Shown piece by piece: positions 55,224 to 64,000 of a stretch of 64,000 bases of DNA (position 1 is the first letter of the stretch; each line of letters opens with the position of its first letter). The translations under genes and the position numbers were made by a program. A model generated the notes under the pieces. That model made no database searches. It saw nothing but the letters and a program-made list of their open reading frames with translations, and was not told the origin of the DNA. Source of the DNA: Solimonas aquatica (lineage in GTDB: Bacteria; Pseudomonadota; Gammaproteobacteria; Nevskiales; Nevskiaceae); assembly GCF_900111015.1 (NCBI RefSeq), contig NZ_FOFS01000015.1:56154-120153 (forward strand), read 5' to 3'.

Positions 55224-56477
55224 TTACACGCGCTCGATGATGATCGCCGGGGCCATGCCGCCGGCCGCGCACATGGTGATCAGGCCGCGCTTGAGATCGC
55301 GACGTTCCAGTTCATCGAGCACGGTGCCGATCAGAATCGCGCCGGTGGCGCCGATCGGATGGCCCAGGGCCATGGCGCCGCCGTTGACGTTGATCTTGTC
55401 GCGGTTGATGCCCAGATCGCGGATGAATTTTTCCACCACCACGGCGAAGGCCTCGTTGACCTCGAACAGATCGATGTCGGCGAGTGTGAGTCCGGCCTTG
55501 GCCAGCACCTTGCGCGCGGCCGGCACCGGGGCGTTGAGCATCAGCGTCGGGTCGTCGCCCATGTTGGCGGTGGCCACCACGCGCGCGCGCGGCTTCAGGC
55601 CGCTCTTGCGCACATAGTTTTCCGAGGCCAGCAGCAGCGCGGCGGCGCCGTCGACCACGCCGGAGGAATTGCCGGCGTGATGCAGGTGTTCGATCTTGAG
55701 ATCGGGATAACGCTGGTTGATCAGCTTGCGGAAGGTCGTGCCTTCGCGATCCAGCGGCAGGTCGGCCACCTGCACGAAGCTGGGCTTGAGCGCGGCCAGA
55801 TCGGCGGCGGTGGTCTGCGGCCGCGGATACTCTTCCTTGTCGAGCAGCACCATGCCTTCGTCATTGATCACCGGCACGGTGGCGCGCGCGAAATAACCCT
55901 TGGCGATGGCCTGCGCGGCGCGCTGCTGGCTGAGCAGGGCGAGATCGTCCAGCGCCTGGCGGCTGATGCCTTCCATGGAGGCGATGGCGTCGGCGCAGAC
56001 GCCCTGGTGCGACTGCGGATGCTTCTTCTGCAGACGGGCATTGCCCGAACCCATGCTCAGCGGGCGCAGGCCGGCGGCCGCTTCCTGCTGCGAGAGGGCG
56101 GTGATCAGCGACATCATCTCGGTGCCGCCGGCGATGATCAGGTCTTCCATGCCGGCGCGCAGCTGTGCGGCGGCCATGCTGGTCGCCGTGATGCCGCTGC
56201 CGCAGAAGCGGTCCAGGGTCACGCCGCTGACGCGCACATCGAAGCCGGCGTCGAGCGCGGCCATGCGGCCCATGTCGCCGCCCTGCATGCCTTTCTGCGC
56301 GCTGGTGCCCCAGATCACATCGTCGATGTCGGCGGTGTTCAGCTGATTGCGCTCGGCGATGGCCTTGAGCACGGTGGCGGCCAGATGCTGCGGGTGCGCG
56401 GTGACCAGCGCGCCCTTGCCGGGCTTGCCGATGCCGCGCGGCGTGCGCACCGCATCGATGATGAAGGCTTCTGACAT
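55224..56477 (-). CDS. Acetyl-CoA acetyltransferase (thiolase)
   Basis: A 417-aa thiolase. The nucleophile is Cys92 (DRFCGSGITA). NEAFAV, the His in GGAMALGHPIGATG and the second Cys in CAAGGMAPA complete the site. It resembles degradative FadA-type enzymes, including those of steroid side-chain breakdown, more than PhaA. It would release acetyl- or propionyl-CoA. AGGAGATCAC precedes the start. Its promoter has an operator shared with neighbours. Confidence 0.9.
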   Translation of the reverse strand: MSEAFIIDAVRTPRGIGKPGKGALVTAHPQHLAATVLKAIAERNQLNTADIDDVIWGTSAQKGMQGGDMGRMAALDAGFDVRVSGVTLDRFCGSGITATSMAAAQLRAGMEDLIIAGGTEMMSLITALSQQEAAAGLRPLSMGSGNARLQKKHPQSHQGVCADAIASMEGISRQALDDLALLSQQRAAQAIAKGYFARATVPVINDEGMVLLDKEEYPRPQTTAADLAALKPSFVQVADLPLDREGTTFRKLINQRYPDLKIEHLHHAGNSSGVVDGAAALLLASENYVRKSGLKPRARVVATANMGDDPTLMLNAPVPAARKVLAKAGLTLADIDLFEVNEAFAVVVEKFIRDLGINRDKINVNGGAMALGHPIGATGAILIGTVLDELERRDLKRGLITMCAAGGMAPAIIIERV

Positions 56478-56556
56478 GTGATCTCCTGCGTTCCCGAATG
56501 ATTCGAGCGGCTTATGAATGGCGGCGGGCCGGGGCGCTGCCCGGAGCCGATTCGGC

Positions 56557-56597
56557 AGTATAGCGCCGCACTGGCGCTGATCAACAACGCTGTCTAT
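56557..56597 (-). promoter_or_regulatory. Thiolase promoter with operator over the -35
   Basis: On the minus strand, TTGATC (56579-56584), 16 bp, TATACT (56557-56562). The imperfect palindrome 56580-56597 (ATCAACA-ACGC-TGTCTAT on plus; 12 of 14 arm positions of the shared site) covers the -35 and the stop of the upstream hydrolase gene. Confidence 0.6.
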
Positions 56598-57460
56598 TTG
56601 ACCTTGAGGGGCGCCAGCTGCTCGTCCACGAAGCGCAGCACTGCGGCGTTGAAGGCGTCGTTGGCGTCGCCGGCCACCATGTGGTGGGCATCGGCGATGT
56701 CCACGTACTGCGCATGCGGCACCTGCTCCAGGAACTCGCGCACGCTCTCGTCGCTGACGATGTTGCTGCGCCGGCCGCGCAGCAGCAGGGTGGGCAGGCG
56801 CAGCTGCCGCGCCGCGGCTTCCAGCGGGCTGGGTCCGGTCTGCCGGTAATGGCCGTCGGCATCGCGGCCCATGCGCATGAAGGCCGGGTCCCAGTGCCAG
56901 ACGTAGCGGCCATTGCGCAGGCGCAGATTGCGCTGCAGGCCGCTGGTGTCGCGCGGGCGCGGACGATGCGGCAGATAGGCCGCCACCGCATCGGCGGCTT
57001 CTTCCAGGCTGGCAAAGCCCTCGGGCGCGCTGTCCATGAAGGCCACCACTTCCTGCGTGCCCTTGGCCTCCGGCCGCGAGGTGATGTCCACCAGCACCAG
57101 CGCGCGCAGCGCCTGCGGTGCGCGCGCGGCGGCAAGAATGCCGGCCAGGCCACCCAGCGAGGCGCCGACCACCACCGGCGGCTGCGACAGCTGCGCGGCG
57201 AGCTGCAGCAGATCGTTGGCGAAGAGGTCCAGGCTGTAGTGGCCACCGGGCGACCAGCCGCTGTCGCCGTGTCCACGCAGATCCGGGGCGATGGCGCGAT
57301 AGCCGCGCGCCGCCGTCTGCTGCCGCGCCTTCTGCCAGCTCTGCCGGGTCTGCCCGCTGCCGTGCAGGAACAGCACCGGCGCGGCGTTTTCCGGACCTTG
57401 CGCATCGGCGACCAGTTCGATGTCGGACAGCGGCAGGACCAGGCGTTCGACGGCGGACAT
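56594..57460 (-). CDS. Alpha/beta hydrolase
   Basis: A 288-aa hydrolase-fold protein. The oxyanion region is FLHGSGQTRQSW, the nucleophile Ser sits in VVGASLGGLA, and the catalytic His in DIADAHHMVAGD. APDLRGHGDSGW is the usual strand-loop after the oxyanion hole. It could cleave a CoA thioester, ester or lactone. I chose the ATG at 57460 from homology; the frame is open upstream. It is same-strand with the thiolase, 116 bp apart. Confidence 0.85.
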   Translation of the reverse strand: MSAVERLVLPLSDIELVADAQGPENAAPVLFLHGSGQTRQSWQKARQQTAARGYRAIAPDLRGHGDSGWSPGGHYSLDLFANDLLQLAAQLSQPPVVVGASLGGLAGILAAARAPQALRALVLVDITSRPEAKGTQEVVAFMDSAPEGFASLEEAADAVAAYLPHRPRPRDTSGLQRNLRLRNGRYVWHWDPAFMRMGRDADGHYRQTGPSPLEAAARQLRLPTLLLRGRRSNIVSDESVREFLEQVPHAQYVDIADAHHMVAGDANDAFNAAVLRFVDEQLAPLKVK

Positions 57461-57804
57461 GGTGCGGTTTTCTCCGGATTGAAGGGTCGTGCTGGCGCGC
57501 GGCGGCCTGCGGCTCTGGCGCAATCGGCCTGCGGCCGGCGACATTGCCGAGGCCTGCGCAACCTGCGTATCATAAATCAACAATGTTGTTGATAAGGCGT
57601 TGCGATCGTCAGGCGGGAAAGCAAAATCCCGGTCCTGCGCGGCGCGACGGACAAGGCGGCCGGGTCCGGAGGAGCTGTGGCAATGATCCGTTTCCGGATC
57701 CGCTTCGATGCCAGACGAAGCGCGTCGCCGGTTCCGGCAGGGCCGCTCGTTTGTCACGCCTGTAGACCACATTGCCCTTAACCCGATCTCACCGAAGGCT
57801 TGTC
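57461..57804. other. Divergent intergenic region, hydrolase/mmsA
   Basis: 344 bp without a gene. It holds the hydrolase promoter and operator (57569-57595). The right part, before mmsA, is GC-rich, and no clear mmsA promoter was recognised. Confidence 0.5.
57569..57595 (-). promoter_or_regulatory. Hydrolase promoter with perfect operator palindrome
   Basis: The palindrome ATCAACA-ATGT-TGTTGAT (57576-57593) is perfect. On the minus strand, TTATCA (57590-57595) and TATGAT (57569-57574) flank it with a 15-bp spacer, so a bound repressor would block RNA polymerase. The site type fits a TetR-family repressor; none is encoded in the window. Confidence 0.65.
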
Positions 57805-59322
57805 ATGTCCGCTTCCTCGAACAGCGCTGTGCCCACGATTCCCCATTGGCTGGCCGGCCAGGCCGTCATCGGAGCCAAAGAGCGCGCCGGCGACGTCTTC
57901 AATCCCAGCACTGGCGAAGTCAGCGCGCGCGTGCCGTTTGCCTCGCCCGCCGAGCTGGATCAGTGTGTGGCCGTGGCGCGTGAAGCCTTCACCGGCTGGG
58001 CCGCGACCCCGCCGCTGCGCCGCGCCCGCGTGCTGTTCCGCTTCCGCCAGCTGCTGGAGGCCGCCAGCGATGAAATCGCCCAAGCCATCTCGCGCGAGCA
58101 CGGCAAGACCCTGGCCGATGCGCGCGGTGAAGTGGTGCGCGGCCTGGAAGTGGTGGAATTCGCCTGCGGCATTCCGGATCTGATCAAGGGCGAGCACAGC
58201 GAGAACGTCGGCACCGGCATCGATGCCTTCAGCCTGCGGCAGCCGCTGGGCGTGGTGGCCGGCATCACGCCGTTCAACTTCCCTGCAATGGTGCCGCTGT
58301 GGATGATTCCGGTGGCGCTGGCCTGCGGTAACACTTTCATCCTCAAGCCTTCCGAACGCGATCCTTCCGCTTCGCTGATTCTGGCGCGCCTGCTCAAGGA
58401 AGCCGGTCTGCCGGATGGCGTGTTCAATGTGCTGCACGGCGACAAGAGCGCGGTCGATGGCCTGCTGCAGCATCGCGATGTGGCGGCGATCAGCTTCGTG
58501 GGCTCGACGCCGGTGGCGCGTTACATCCACCAGCAGGGCACGGCCAATGGCAAGCGCGTGCAGGCACTGGGCGGCGCCAAGAATCACATGGTGATCATGC
58601 CCGACGCCGATATCGATGATGTCGTCGAAGCCCTGCTCGGTGCGGCCTACGGCTCGGCCGGCGAACGCTGCATGGCGATCTCCATCGCCGTGGTGGTGGG
58701 CGATGCCAATGCCGACCGCCTGATCGCACAGCTCTCCGAGCGCGTGAAGAAGCTGCGTGTCGGCTCGCCTTTCGAAGGCGCCACCGAGATGGGCCCGCTG
58801 ATCACGCGCGAACATCGCGCCAAGGTCTGCGATTACATCGACACCGGTGTGAAGGAAGGCGCGCAGCTGATCGTCGATGGTCGTCCGGGTTTTGCTGACA
58901 AGCCGGGCGGCTTCTTCCTGGGTGGCTCGCTGTTCGACAAGGTCACCACCGACATGCGCATCTACCAGGAGGAAATCTTTGGGCCGGTGCTGGGCGTCAC
59001 GCGTGTGCCGGATCTGAATTCCGCGATCAGGCTGATCAACGCACACGCCTACGCCAACGGCACCGCGATCTTCACCCGCAGCGGCGCCGCCGCGCGTGCT
59101 TTCACCTCCGGCATCGAAGTCGGCATGGTAGGTGTGAACGTGCCGTTGCCGGTGCCGATGGCCTTCTACAGCTTCGGTGGCTGGCGCGGCTCGCTGTTCG
59201 GTGATCATCACATCTACGGCCGCGAAGGCGTGCGTTTCTACACGCGCATGAAGGCGGTCACGCAGCGCTGGCCGCGTGATGTTGAGCACAAGGCCGAGTT
59301 TTCGATGCCGACGATGAAGTGA
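57805..59322 (+). CDS. mmsA: Methylmalonate-semialdehyde dehydrogenase (acylating)
   Basis: A 505-aa aldehyde dehydrogenase. Catalytic Cys289 lies in [11 protein letters not shown], and [15 protein letters not shown] and [12 protein letters not shown] are MmsA hallmarks. It makes propionyl-CoA or acetyl-CoA from (methyl)malonate semialdehyde with NAD and CoA, in valine or beta-alanine breakdown. The general ALDH Glu is replaced in the family (LGGAKNH), as here. The start at 57805 follows homology. Confidence 0.95.
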   Translation: MSASSNSAVPTIPHWLAGQAVIGAKERAGDVFNPSTGEVSARVPFASPAELDQCVAVAREAFTGWAATPPLRRARVLFRFRQLLEAASDEIAQAISREHGKTLADARGEVVRGLEVVEFACGIPDLIKGEHSENVGTGIDAFSLRQPLGVVAGITPFNFPAMVPLWMIPVALACGNTFILKPSERDPSASLILARLLKEAGLPDGVFNVLHGDKSAVDGLLQHRDVAAISFVGSTPVARYIHQQGTANGKRVQALGGAKNHMVIMPDADIDDVVEALLGAAYGSAGERCMAISIAVVVGDANADRLIAQLSERVKKLRVGSPFEGATEMGPLITREHRAKVCDYIDTGVKEGAQLIVDGRPGFADKPGGFFLGGSLFDKVTTDMRIYQEEIFGPVLGVTRVPDLNSAIRLINAHAYANGTAIFTRSGAAARAFTSGIEVGMVGVNVPLPVPMAFYSFGGWRGSLFGDHHIYGREGVRFYTRMKAVTQRWPRDVEHKAEFSMPTMK

Positions 59323-59640
59323 GAACTCGCCGTTTCGCTGTGTGGTAACCGAGGCGAGTTTCTGACACGAATATTCGCCTTTGCCGCCGGCAGAAGCTCG
59401 ATTTGACCGGGTGGGCAAATCGGCTTCCTGTCTGCGGAGAATCCGTTGTGAGCGCGAGAGCACTGTCGTTAACCTGTGCTCAAGACGTGGGTGCAAGCTG
59501 GGCTTGGTGTTTTTTTGTGGCAGGCGCTCGGTCATGGGAGCGCCGCCAGTCTCACTCATAAATAAATGGCATTCGGGTTTTCATATCAAAGGCCGTGAAG
59601 GCCTGACCCGAACCAATTCGGAAGCGTGGAGGAGTGTGTG
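59323..59640. other. Intergenic region upstream of TBDR 2
   Basis: 318 bp without a gene. Two hairpins: AACTCGCC/GGCGAGTT (59324-59360), perhaps the mmsA end signal, and GGCGCTC-N8-GAGCGCC (59523-59544). An A/T-rich stretch around 59555-59590 probably carries the receptor promoter, but I cannot assign boxes. Confidence 0.45.
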
Positions 59641-62187
59641 ATGAAGATCGGTAAGGTGGCATCCGCTGTCACCATTGCGGCAGGTCTCGGCCTGATCTGC
59701 GGAACAGCCGCCAGGGCGCAGGATTCAGCCGCTTCCGCGCCTGCTGCGGACGCCCCGGTTGCGGCAGGCGAAGCCGGCACCGGCGAAGCTGCGGCAGCTG
59801 GCGTCGCAGCCGAAGCGCCCGCCGCTGCGCAAGCGCCCACACCTTATCCTGAAACCGTTGCTGCACCGGTCGCCGGGCCGCAAACGCCGGCCGGCGCAGC
59901 CCCGAGCGAAGCCAGGCGCGGTCTGGAAGAGGTGGTGGTGACCGCCCGTCGCGCCGCCGAAAATCTGCAGGACGTACCGGTGGCCGTGTCCGCCATGAGC
60001 AGCGCCGATCTGGCGCGCGAGGCGATCAATACCGGACAGGACCTGCAGGGTCGCGTGCCCTCGCTGACCATCAGCGCCAACAGTCAGCAGCGCAGCACCG
60101 AAGCGCCGACCATCCGTGGTCAGGGCGGCACCTTCGGCGCCGGCCCCGGCGTGGTGATCTACTTCGCCGAAGTGCCGCTGCCGGCCGACTCCGTGTTCAA
60201 CGGGCAGGGCGGTCCGGGCAAGTTCTTCGATCTCGCCAACATGCAGGTGCTCAAGGGCTCGCAGGGCACGCTGTTCGGCCGCAACACCACCGGCGGTGCG
60301 CTGCTGCTGGAGCCGCAGAAGCCCAAGGACAAGTTCGAGGCCTCGCTCAAGGGCGAGGGCAGCAACTATGGCGGTCTGGGTTATGAAGGTGTGCTCAACA
60401 CGCCGATCATCGACAACACCCTGCTGATGCGCGCCGCCGTGAAGTACTTCGACCGCGAGGGCTTCACCAAGGACGCCGACACCGGCAAGGACTACGACAA
60501 CAAGCATTTCTGGAATGCCCGTCTGGGCATCACCTGGCGTCCGACGGACAACATCGAGAACTACCTGCTCGGTCACTATGCCTACAACCATGACAATGGC
60601 ACCGGCGTGGTCATCGAAGGTTTCAACCCCAGCGGCCTGAACTACGGCCTGCTCGCGCAGGGCACGGGCACCGCGCCTTCGCAGACGCTGGCGGACCTGC
60701 TCAATGTCGGCTGCCTCTATTTCAATCTGCAGTCGGGTTCCAGCAACTGCGGTCAGGACATCGTCGATGAGCAGCAGGCGCGTGGCATCCGCCGCGTGCG
60801 CACCAGCACCGATCCGATGGACAAGCTGAGCACCGGTGGATTGACCGATCAGTTCAAGCTGGATCTCAACGAGCAGCTGACGTTCCGCAACATCGCCAGC
60901 TATTCCTTCTTCAAGCATGTGCTGCGCTGGGACATGGACGGGTCGTCCGCCGCGATGGACGACATCGTCAACCCGACCAACAAGAACCTGTCCGACACCA
61001 GCCAGATCACCGAAGAAGCGCAGCTGCAGGGCACGGGCCTGGACAGCAAGCTCAAGTATGTGGTCGGCATCTACTACCAGAAGGTCAAGCCCGAAGGCGA
61101 CCAGTCGGAATATCCGGTGGCGATCTTCAACACGCTGCCGGCACAGGAGTTCAGCATCGAGCAGAGCACCTGGGCGCCGTATGCACAGGGCACTTATGAC
61201 CTCGGCGGCCTGGTGGATTCGCTCAGTGGCCTGAGCCTGACCCTGGGCGCGCGCTATACCAAGGACCGTTCCTCGGGCACTTCCAATGCCGGCGGCACCG
61301 AGCATGGCGACAGCTACAGCAAGGGTGTGATGACCTATACCGCCGGTCTCGACTACAAGATCGACACCGTGCTGCTCTACGGCAAGATCAGCCGTGGCTA
61401 CAAGGCCGGTGGCTTCTCGCCGATCGCGGTCAACGCGGCGGACTACACCTACAAGCCCGAGTACGTGACCAACTATGAAATCGGCGAGAAGGCCGACTTC
61501 GAAGTGATCGGCATGCCGGCCCGCGTCAACGCGGCCCTGTATTACACCGACTACACCGACATGCAGCGCGCCGGTACCGACAAGGAAGGCGCCAACTACG
61601 GTGGCGCGATCTTCACGGCAGGCAAGGCCTCGATCATGGGCTTTGAGATGGATGCCACCCTGCAGCTGTTCCAGGGCTTCACGCTGCTCGCCAACTACGC
61701 CTATACCCAGGGCAAGTACGACAAGTTCCAGCTGCAGAACAACGCCATCAATCCGCAGCTGGATTGCACCGGGGCACTGGTGCCGCAGGGCGGCGTGGCC
61801 AAGCTCGACTGCGTGCCCTTCCAGTACACGCCCAAGCATCAGGCCAGCGGTACCGCGCGTTACGAGCTGCCGGTGGATCCGGATCTGGGCTTCATGGATG
61901 CCTCGGTCACCTATTCCTGGATCGATCGCCAGTATTCGTCCTCGTACACGCTGCCGCAGGCCGAGCCGGGTGCCTGGCTGGGTTCCTTCGGGCTGCTCAA
62001 TGCCAGCTTCCAGTGGAACAACATCCTCAACTCGCCGGTGGATCTGCAGCTTTACGGCACCAACCTCACCGACCGCACGTATCGCATTTCCAACAGCAAC
62101 GTCTGGAACGTGATCTATTTCCGCAGCTCGATCTACGGTGAGCCGCGTATTTATGGAGCACAGCTGACTTATCACTTCGGCGCTTGA
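59641..62187 (+). CDS. TonB-dependent outer-membrane receptor 2
   Basis: An 848-aa receptor. After the signal peptide (cleavage near ARA-QDS) comes an unusual 70-residue Ala/Pro-rich spacer. The TonB-box-like LEEVVVTARRAAENLQDVPVAVSAM and the plug (LKGSQGTLFGRNTTGGALLLEPQKP, about residues 195-220) follow, and the barrel ends in LTYHFGA. The plug type is that of receptors for non-siderophore substrates found in sphingomonads and related degraders. The barrel contains only a few Cys. AGGAG precedes the start. Confidence 0.92.
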   Translation: MKIGKVASAVTIAAGLGLICGTAARAQDSAASAPAADAPVAAGEAGTGEAAAAGVAAEAPAAAQAPTPYPETVAAPVAGPQTPAGAAPSEARRGLEEVVVTARRAAENLQDVPVAVSAMSSADLAREAINTGQDLQGRVPSLTISANSQQRSTEAPTIRGQGGTFGAGPGVVIYFAEVPLPADSVFNGQGGPGKFFDLANMQVLKGSQGTLFGRNTTGGALLLEPQKPKDKFEASLKGEGSNYGGLGYEGVLNTPIIDNTLLMRAAVKYFDREGFTKDADTGKDYDNKHFWNARLGITWRPTDNIENYLLGHYAYNHDNGTGVVIEGFNPSGLNYGLLAQGTGTAPSQTLADLLNVGCLYFNLQSGSSNCGQDIVDEQQARGIRRVRTSTDPMDKLSTGGLTDQFKLDLNEQLTFRNIASYSFFKHVLRWDMDGSSAAMDDIVNPTNKNLSDTSQITEEAQLQGTGLDSKLKYVVGIYYQKVKPEGDQSEYPVAIFNTLPAQEFSIEQSTWAPYAQGTYDLGGLVDSLSGLSLTLGARYTKDRSSGTSNAGGTEHGDSYSKGVMTYTAGLDYKIDTVLLYGKISRGYKAGGFSPIAVNAADYTYKPEYVTNYEIGEKADFEVIGMPARVNAALYYTDYTDMQRAGTDKEGANYGGAIFTAGKASIMGFEMDATLQLFQGFTLLANYAYTQGKYDKFQLQNNAINPQLDCTGALVPQGGVAKLDCVPFQYTPKHQASGTARYELPVDPDLGFMDASVTYSWIDRQYSSSYTLPQAEPGAWLGSFGLLNASFQWNNILNSPVDLQLYGTNLTDRTYRISNSNVWNVIYFRSSIYGEPRIYGAQLTYHFGA

Positions 62188-62199
62188 TCAAGGCCGTTG

Positions 62200-62246
62200 T
62201 GCGCCGCGGTTCGCAGGCTTGCTTAAAGCCTGCGAGCTGCGGCGCA
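62200..62246 (+). terminator. Long-stem terminator after TBDR 2
   Basis: A 21-bp stem with two G-T wobbles and a GCTTA loop (62221-62225), followed by TTTCTCGTCTC. It separates the receptor from the E1 genes. Confidence 0.85.
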
Positions 62247-62275
62247 TTTCTCGTCTCTACGCTATAGGAATTGTC

Positions 62276-63262
62276 ATGAGCTCTCCGGCCAGCTTCACAC
62301 CCAGCGCGCTGTTATCGGTATACCGCAAGGCTTTGCTGATTCATGTGGTGGACGAGCGGGTACGGACGCTGCTGCGCAGTGGGCGGATGGCGGCGGTGTA
62401 CTACTCGCCGCGCGGGCAGGAGATTCTGGCGGCGGCGATGGGGGTGCACCTGGCGCCGACGGATTACCTGGTGTGCACGTATCGCGGCATCCATAACCAG
62501 CTGGCCAAGGGGCTGCCGCTGAAGCAGCTGATGGCGGAGTACTACGGCAAGGCCACGGGCACCTGCAAGGGCAAGGGCGGGCCGATGCACATCACGCATC
62601 CGGAGACGGGCGTGATGGTGACCACGGGCGTGGTGGGTTCGGGCCTGCCGATCGCCAACGGCCTGGGCTGGGCCTCGCAGCTGCGGGAGGACGGCCGGGT
62701 GACGGTGTGCAGCTTCGGCGACGGCGCCTCCAACATCGGCGCCTTCCACGAGGCCCTGAACATGGCGGCGCTGTGGAAGCTGCCGGTGATCTTCCTGTGC
62801 GAAAACAATCTGTACGGCGAATGCACGAGCTATGAGAAAGCCACGGCCAGCGCCACGATTGCGGATCGTGCGATTGCCTACGGGTCCGGGATGCGCGGCG
62901 TGACCGTCAACGGCAACGACGCCGAGGCGATGTGGCGTGCGGCCGGCGAAGCCGTGGCACGCGCCCGCGCCGGCGAAGGCCCGACCCTGCTCGAAGCGCG
63001 CACCTTCCGCTTCATGGGCCACTACTTCGGTGACCCGGGCGCCTACATCCCCAAGGACGAATACGCCGCTGCCCTGGCCAAGGACCCGATGCCCGCCACG
63101 CGCGAGCGCGTGCTCCAGAGCGGCGCGGCGACGCAAAGCGAGCTGGACGCGCTGACGGCCGAATACAACGCCCTGGTGGACGAAGCCCTGCAGTTCGCAG
63201 CCGACAGCCCGTTCCCGGACGTCTCGGAAATCGACAAGGACATCTACGGAGCCGCGGCATGA
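62276..63262 (+). CDS. 2-Oxoacid dehydrogenase E1 component, alpha subunit
   Basis: A 328-aa ThDP enzyme subunit of the PDH/acetoin dehydrogenase E1 alpha type. The ThDP motif reads GDGASNIGAFHEALNMAALWKLPVIFLCENN, and the His region GKGGPMHIT is present. With E1 beta it decarboxylates a 2-oxoacid (or acetoin) and passes the acyl group to E2 lipoate. The start at 62276 gives the normal length. It overlaps the beta gene by 4 bp. Which substrate is used (pyruvate, acetoin or branched) cannot be told from this part. Confidence 0.9.
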   Translation: MSSPASFTPSALLSVYRKALLIHVVDERVRTLLRSGRMAAVYYSPRGQEILAAAMGVHLAPTDYLVCTYRGIHNQLAKGLPLKQLMAEYYGKATGTCKGKGGPMHITHPETGVMVTTGVVGSGLPIANGLGWASQLREDGRVTVCSFGDGASNIGAFHEALNMAALWKLPVIFLCENNLYGECTSYEKATASATIADRAIAYGSGMRGVTVNGNDAEAMWRAAGEAVARARAGEGPTLLEARTFRFMGHYFGDPGAYIPKDEYAAALAKDPMPATRERVLQSGAATQSELDALTAEYNALVDEALQFAADSPFPDVSEIDKDIYGAAA

Positions 63263-64000
63263 GCGCGACCGACAACAAGAGCAATCTGATCACCTTCACC
63301 GAAGCCTATTCGCGGGCCCTGCACGATGCGATGGAGATGGACGCCAGCGTGATCATGCTGGGTGAAGACATCGCCGACGAAGAAGGCGGCGGCGTGTTCA
63401 AGGTCACCAAGGGCCTGTCGACCAAGTTCGGCAAGGGCCGCGTGCGCACCACGCCGATCTCCGAACAGGCCATCGTCGGCGCCGCCGTCGGCGCCGCCCT
63501 GGTCGGCATGCGCCCGGTGGCGGAAATCATGCTGATGAACTTCATCACCGTGCCGATGGACCAGATCGTCAACCACGCCGCCAAGCTGCGCTTCATGTCC
63601 GGCGGCCAGACCCATGTGCCGCTCACCATCCGCACCCGCACCGGCGCCGGCCAGGGCACGGCCGGCCAGCACTCCGACATGCTCGAAGCCTGGTTTGCCC
63701 ACGTCGCCGGCATGAAAGTGGTGATCCCCTCCAGCCCCGCCGATGCCTACGGCCTGATGCTGGGCTGCATCTTCGATGACGATCCCTGCCTGTTCATCGA
63801 AGACGCCGTCACCCGCACCCAGACCGGCCCGGCGCCGGAGAAGGGCGTGAAAATCCCGCTGGGCAAGGCCCATGTGGTCAAGCCCGGCAAGGATGTCTCG
63901 GTGATCGGCTACGGCCGCGCCCTGCGCGACAGCCTCACGATTGCCGAGAAGCTGGAAGGTGAAGGCATCTCGGTGGAGATCGTCGATCTGCGCACCGTCT
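63259..64000 (+). CDS. 2-Oxoacid dehydrogenase E1 component, beta subunit (partial)
   Basis: The first 247 codons, cut by the window end. MSATDNKSNLITFTEAYSRA is followed by VIMLGEDIADEEGGGVFKVTKGL and TPISEQAIVGAAVGAALVGMRPVAEIMLMNF, with the ThDP-contact Glu in SEQ. GQGTAGQHSDMLEAWFAHVAGMKVVIPSSPADAYGLM shows the E1 beta pattern of the acetoin/pyruvate group. ATGA overlap with E1 alpha couples them. E2 and E3 genes are expected beyond the window. Confidence 0.92.
   Translation, partial: MSATDNKSNLITFTEAYSRALHDAMEMDASVIMLGEDIADEEGGGVFKVTKGLSTKFGKGRVRTTPISEQAIVGAAVGAALVGMRPVAEIMLMNFITVPMDQIVNHAAKLRFMSGGQTHVPLTIRTRTGAGQGTAGQHSDMLEAWFAHVAGMKVVIPSSPADAYGLMLGCIFDDDPCLFIEDAVTRTQTGPAPEKGVKIPLGKAHVVKPGKDVSVIGYGRALRDSLTIAEKLEGEGISVEIVDLRTV

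Noticed and set aside
57118..57765. Plus-strand frame opposite the hydrolase start
   Set aside because: No homology and Arg/Ala-rich; the region is the divergent promoter.
59725..62175. Long antisense frame opposite TBDR 2
   Set aside because: Shadow of the receptor gene; no domain seen.

Overview
The window is about 64 kb of GC-rich chromosome with short intergenic gaps and frequent ATGA-type start/stop overlaps. The content points to a free-living gammaproteobacterium that degrades lipids or hydrocarbons. Evidence for this includes a CYP153-type alkane-hydroxylase P450, acyl-CoA, CoA-transferase and thiolase enzymes, TonB-dependent receptors (TBDRs), type IV pilin, ComEA, LptE, GloA, YggN and an ilvBL-like Val/Leu leader peptide. 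A member of the Nevskiales/Solimonadaceae would fit, but that is inference from gene content. No rRNA operon, CRISPR array, intact insertion sequence or prophage was seen.

Layout. 0.4-3.3 kb: crotonase, then CYP153 and its [2Fe-2S] ferredoxin behind a clear promoter and palindromic operator. 3.8-12.7 kb: a Cys-rich TBDR followed by a TPR-sulfotransferase, a prolyl-4-hydroxylase-like enzyme on the opposite strand, a TPR-Asp/Asn hydroxylase, an Asp/Asn hydroxylase-sulfotransferase fusion and a small secreted two-Cys protein. This is the best candidate for an undescribed system: a receptor-linked hydroxylation/sulfation module. 12.7-18 kb: EamA exporter coupled to an Opp-type peptide ABC transporter with one ATPase. 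18-21 kb: ilvB-ilvE behind a transcription attenuator with a readable Val/Leu-rich leader peptide. 21-29 kb: GloA, YggN, and a tightly overlapping operon (ACAD, SDR, APH-type kinase, histidine phosphatase, SDR, saccharopine-dehydrogenase-like) facing a LysR gene.

29-45 kb: a two-component system flanked by surface lipoproteins (a DUF4382-like one, an NHL propeller and an Ig-like one), cold-shock protein, SET-domain protein, outer-membrane barrel, flavodoxin-like protein, ComEA, type IV pilin, leuS-lptE, GlcF-like protein, thioredoxin-like ferredoxin and MltF. 45.25 kb: tRNA-Ser(CGA) with a partial direct copy and an inverted copy of its 3' end, followed by about 500 bp of gene-poor, possibly decayed DNA. 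46-51 kb: LysR plus dabB-dabA, the energy-coupled inorganic-carbon uptake system. 51-57.5 kb: acyl-CoA ligase, an unknown 100-aa protein, CaiB-type CoA transferase, SDR, thiolase and alpha/beta hydrolase; three promoters here share a palindrome of the form ATCAACA-N4-TGTTGAT, suggesting one regulon. 57.8-64 kb: MmsA, a second TBDR, and E1 alpha/beta of a 2-oxoacid dehydrogenase, the latter cut by the window end.

Together the genes describe uptake (TBDRs, Opp), terminal oxidation (CYP153), CoA activation and beta-oxidation-like breakdown (ligase, CaiB, ACAD/APH, SDRs, thiolase, MmsA), and feeding of acyl-CoA into central metabolism. The functional links between separate operons are inferred from gene families and position only.
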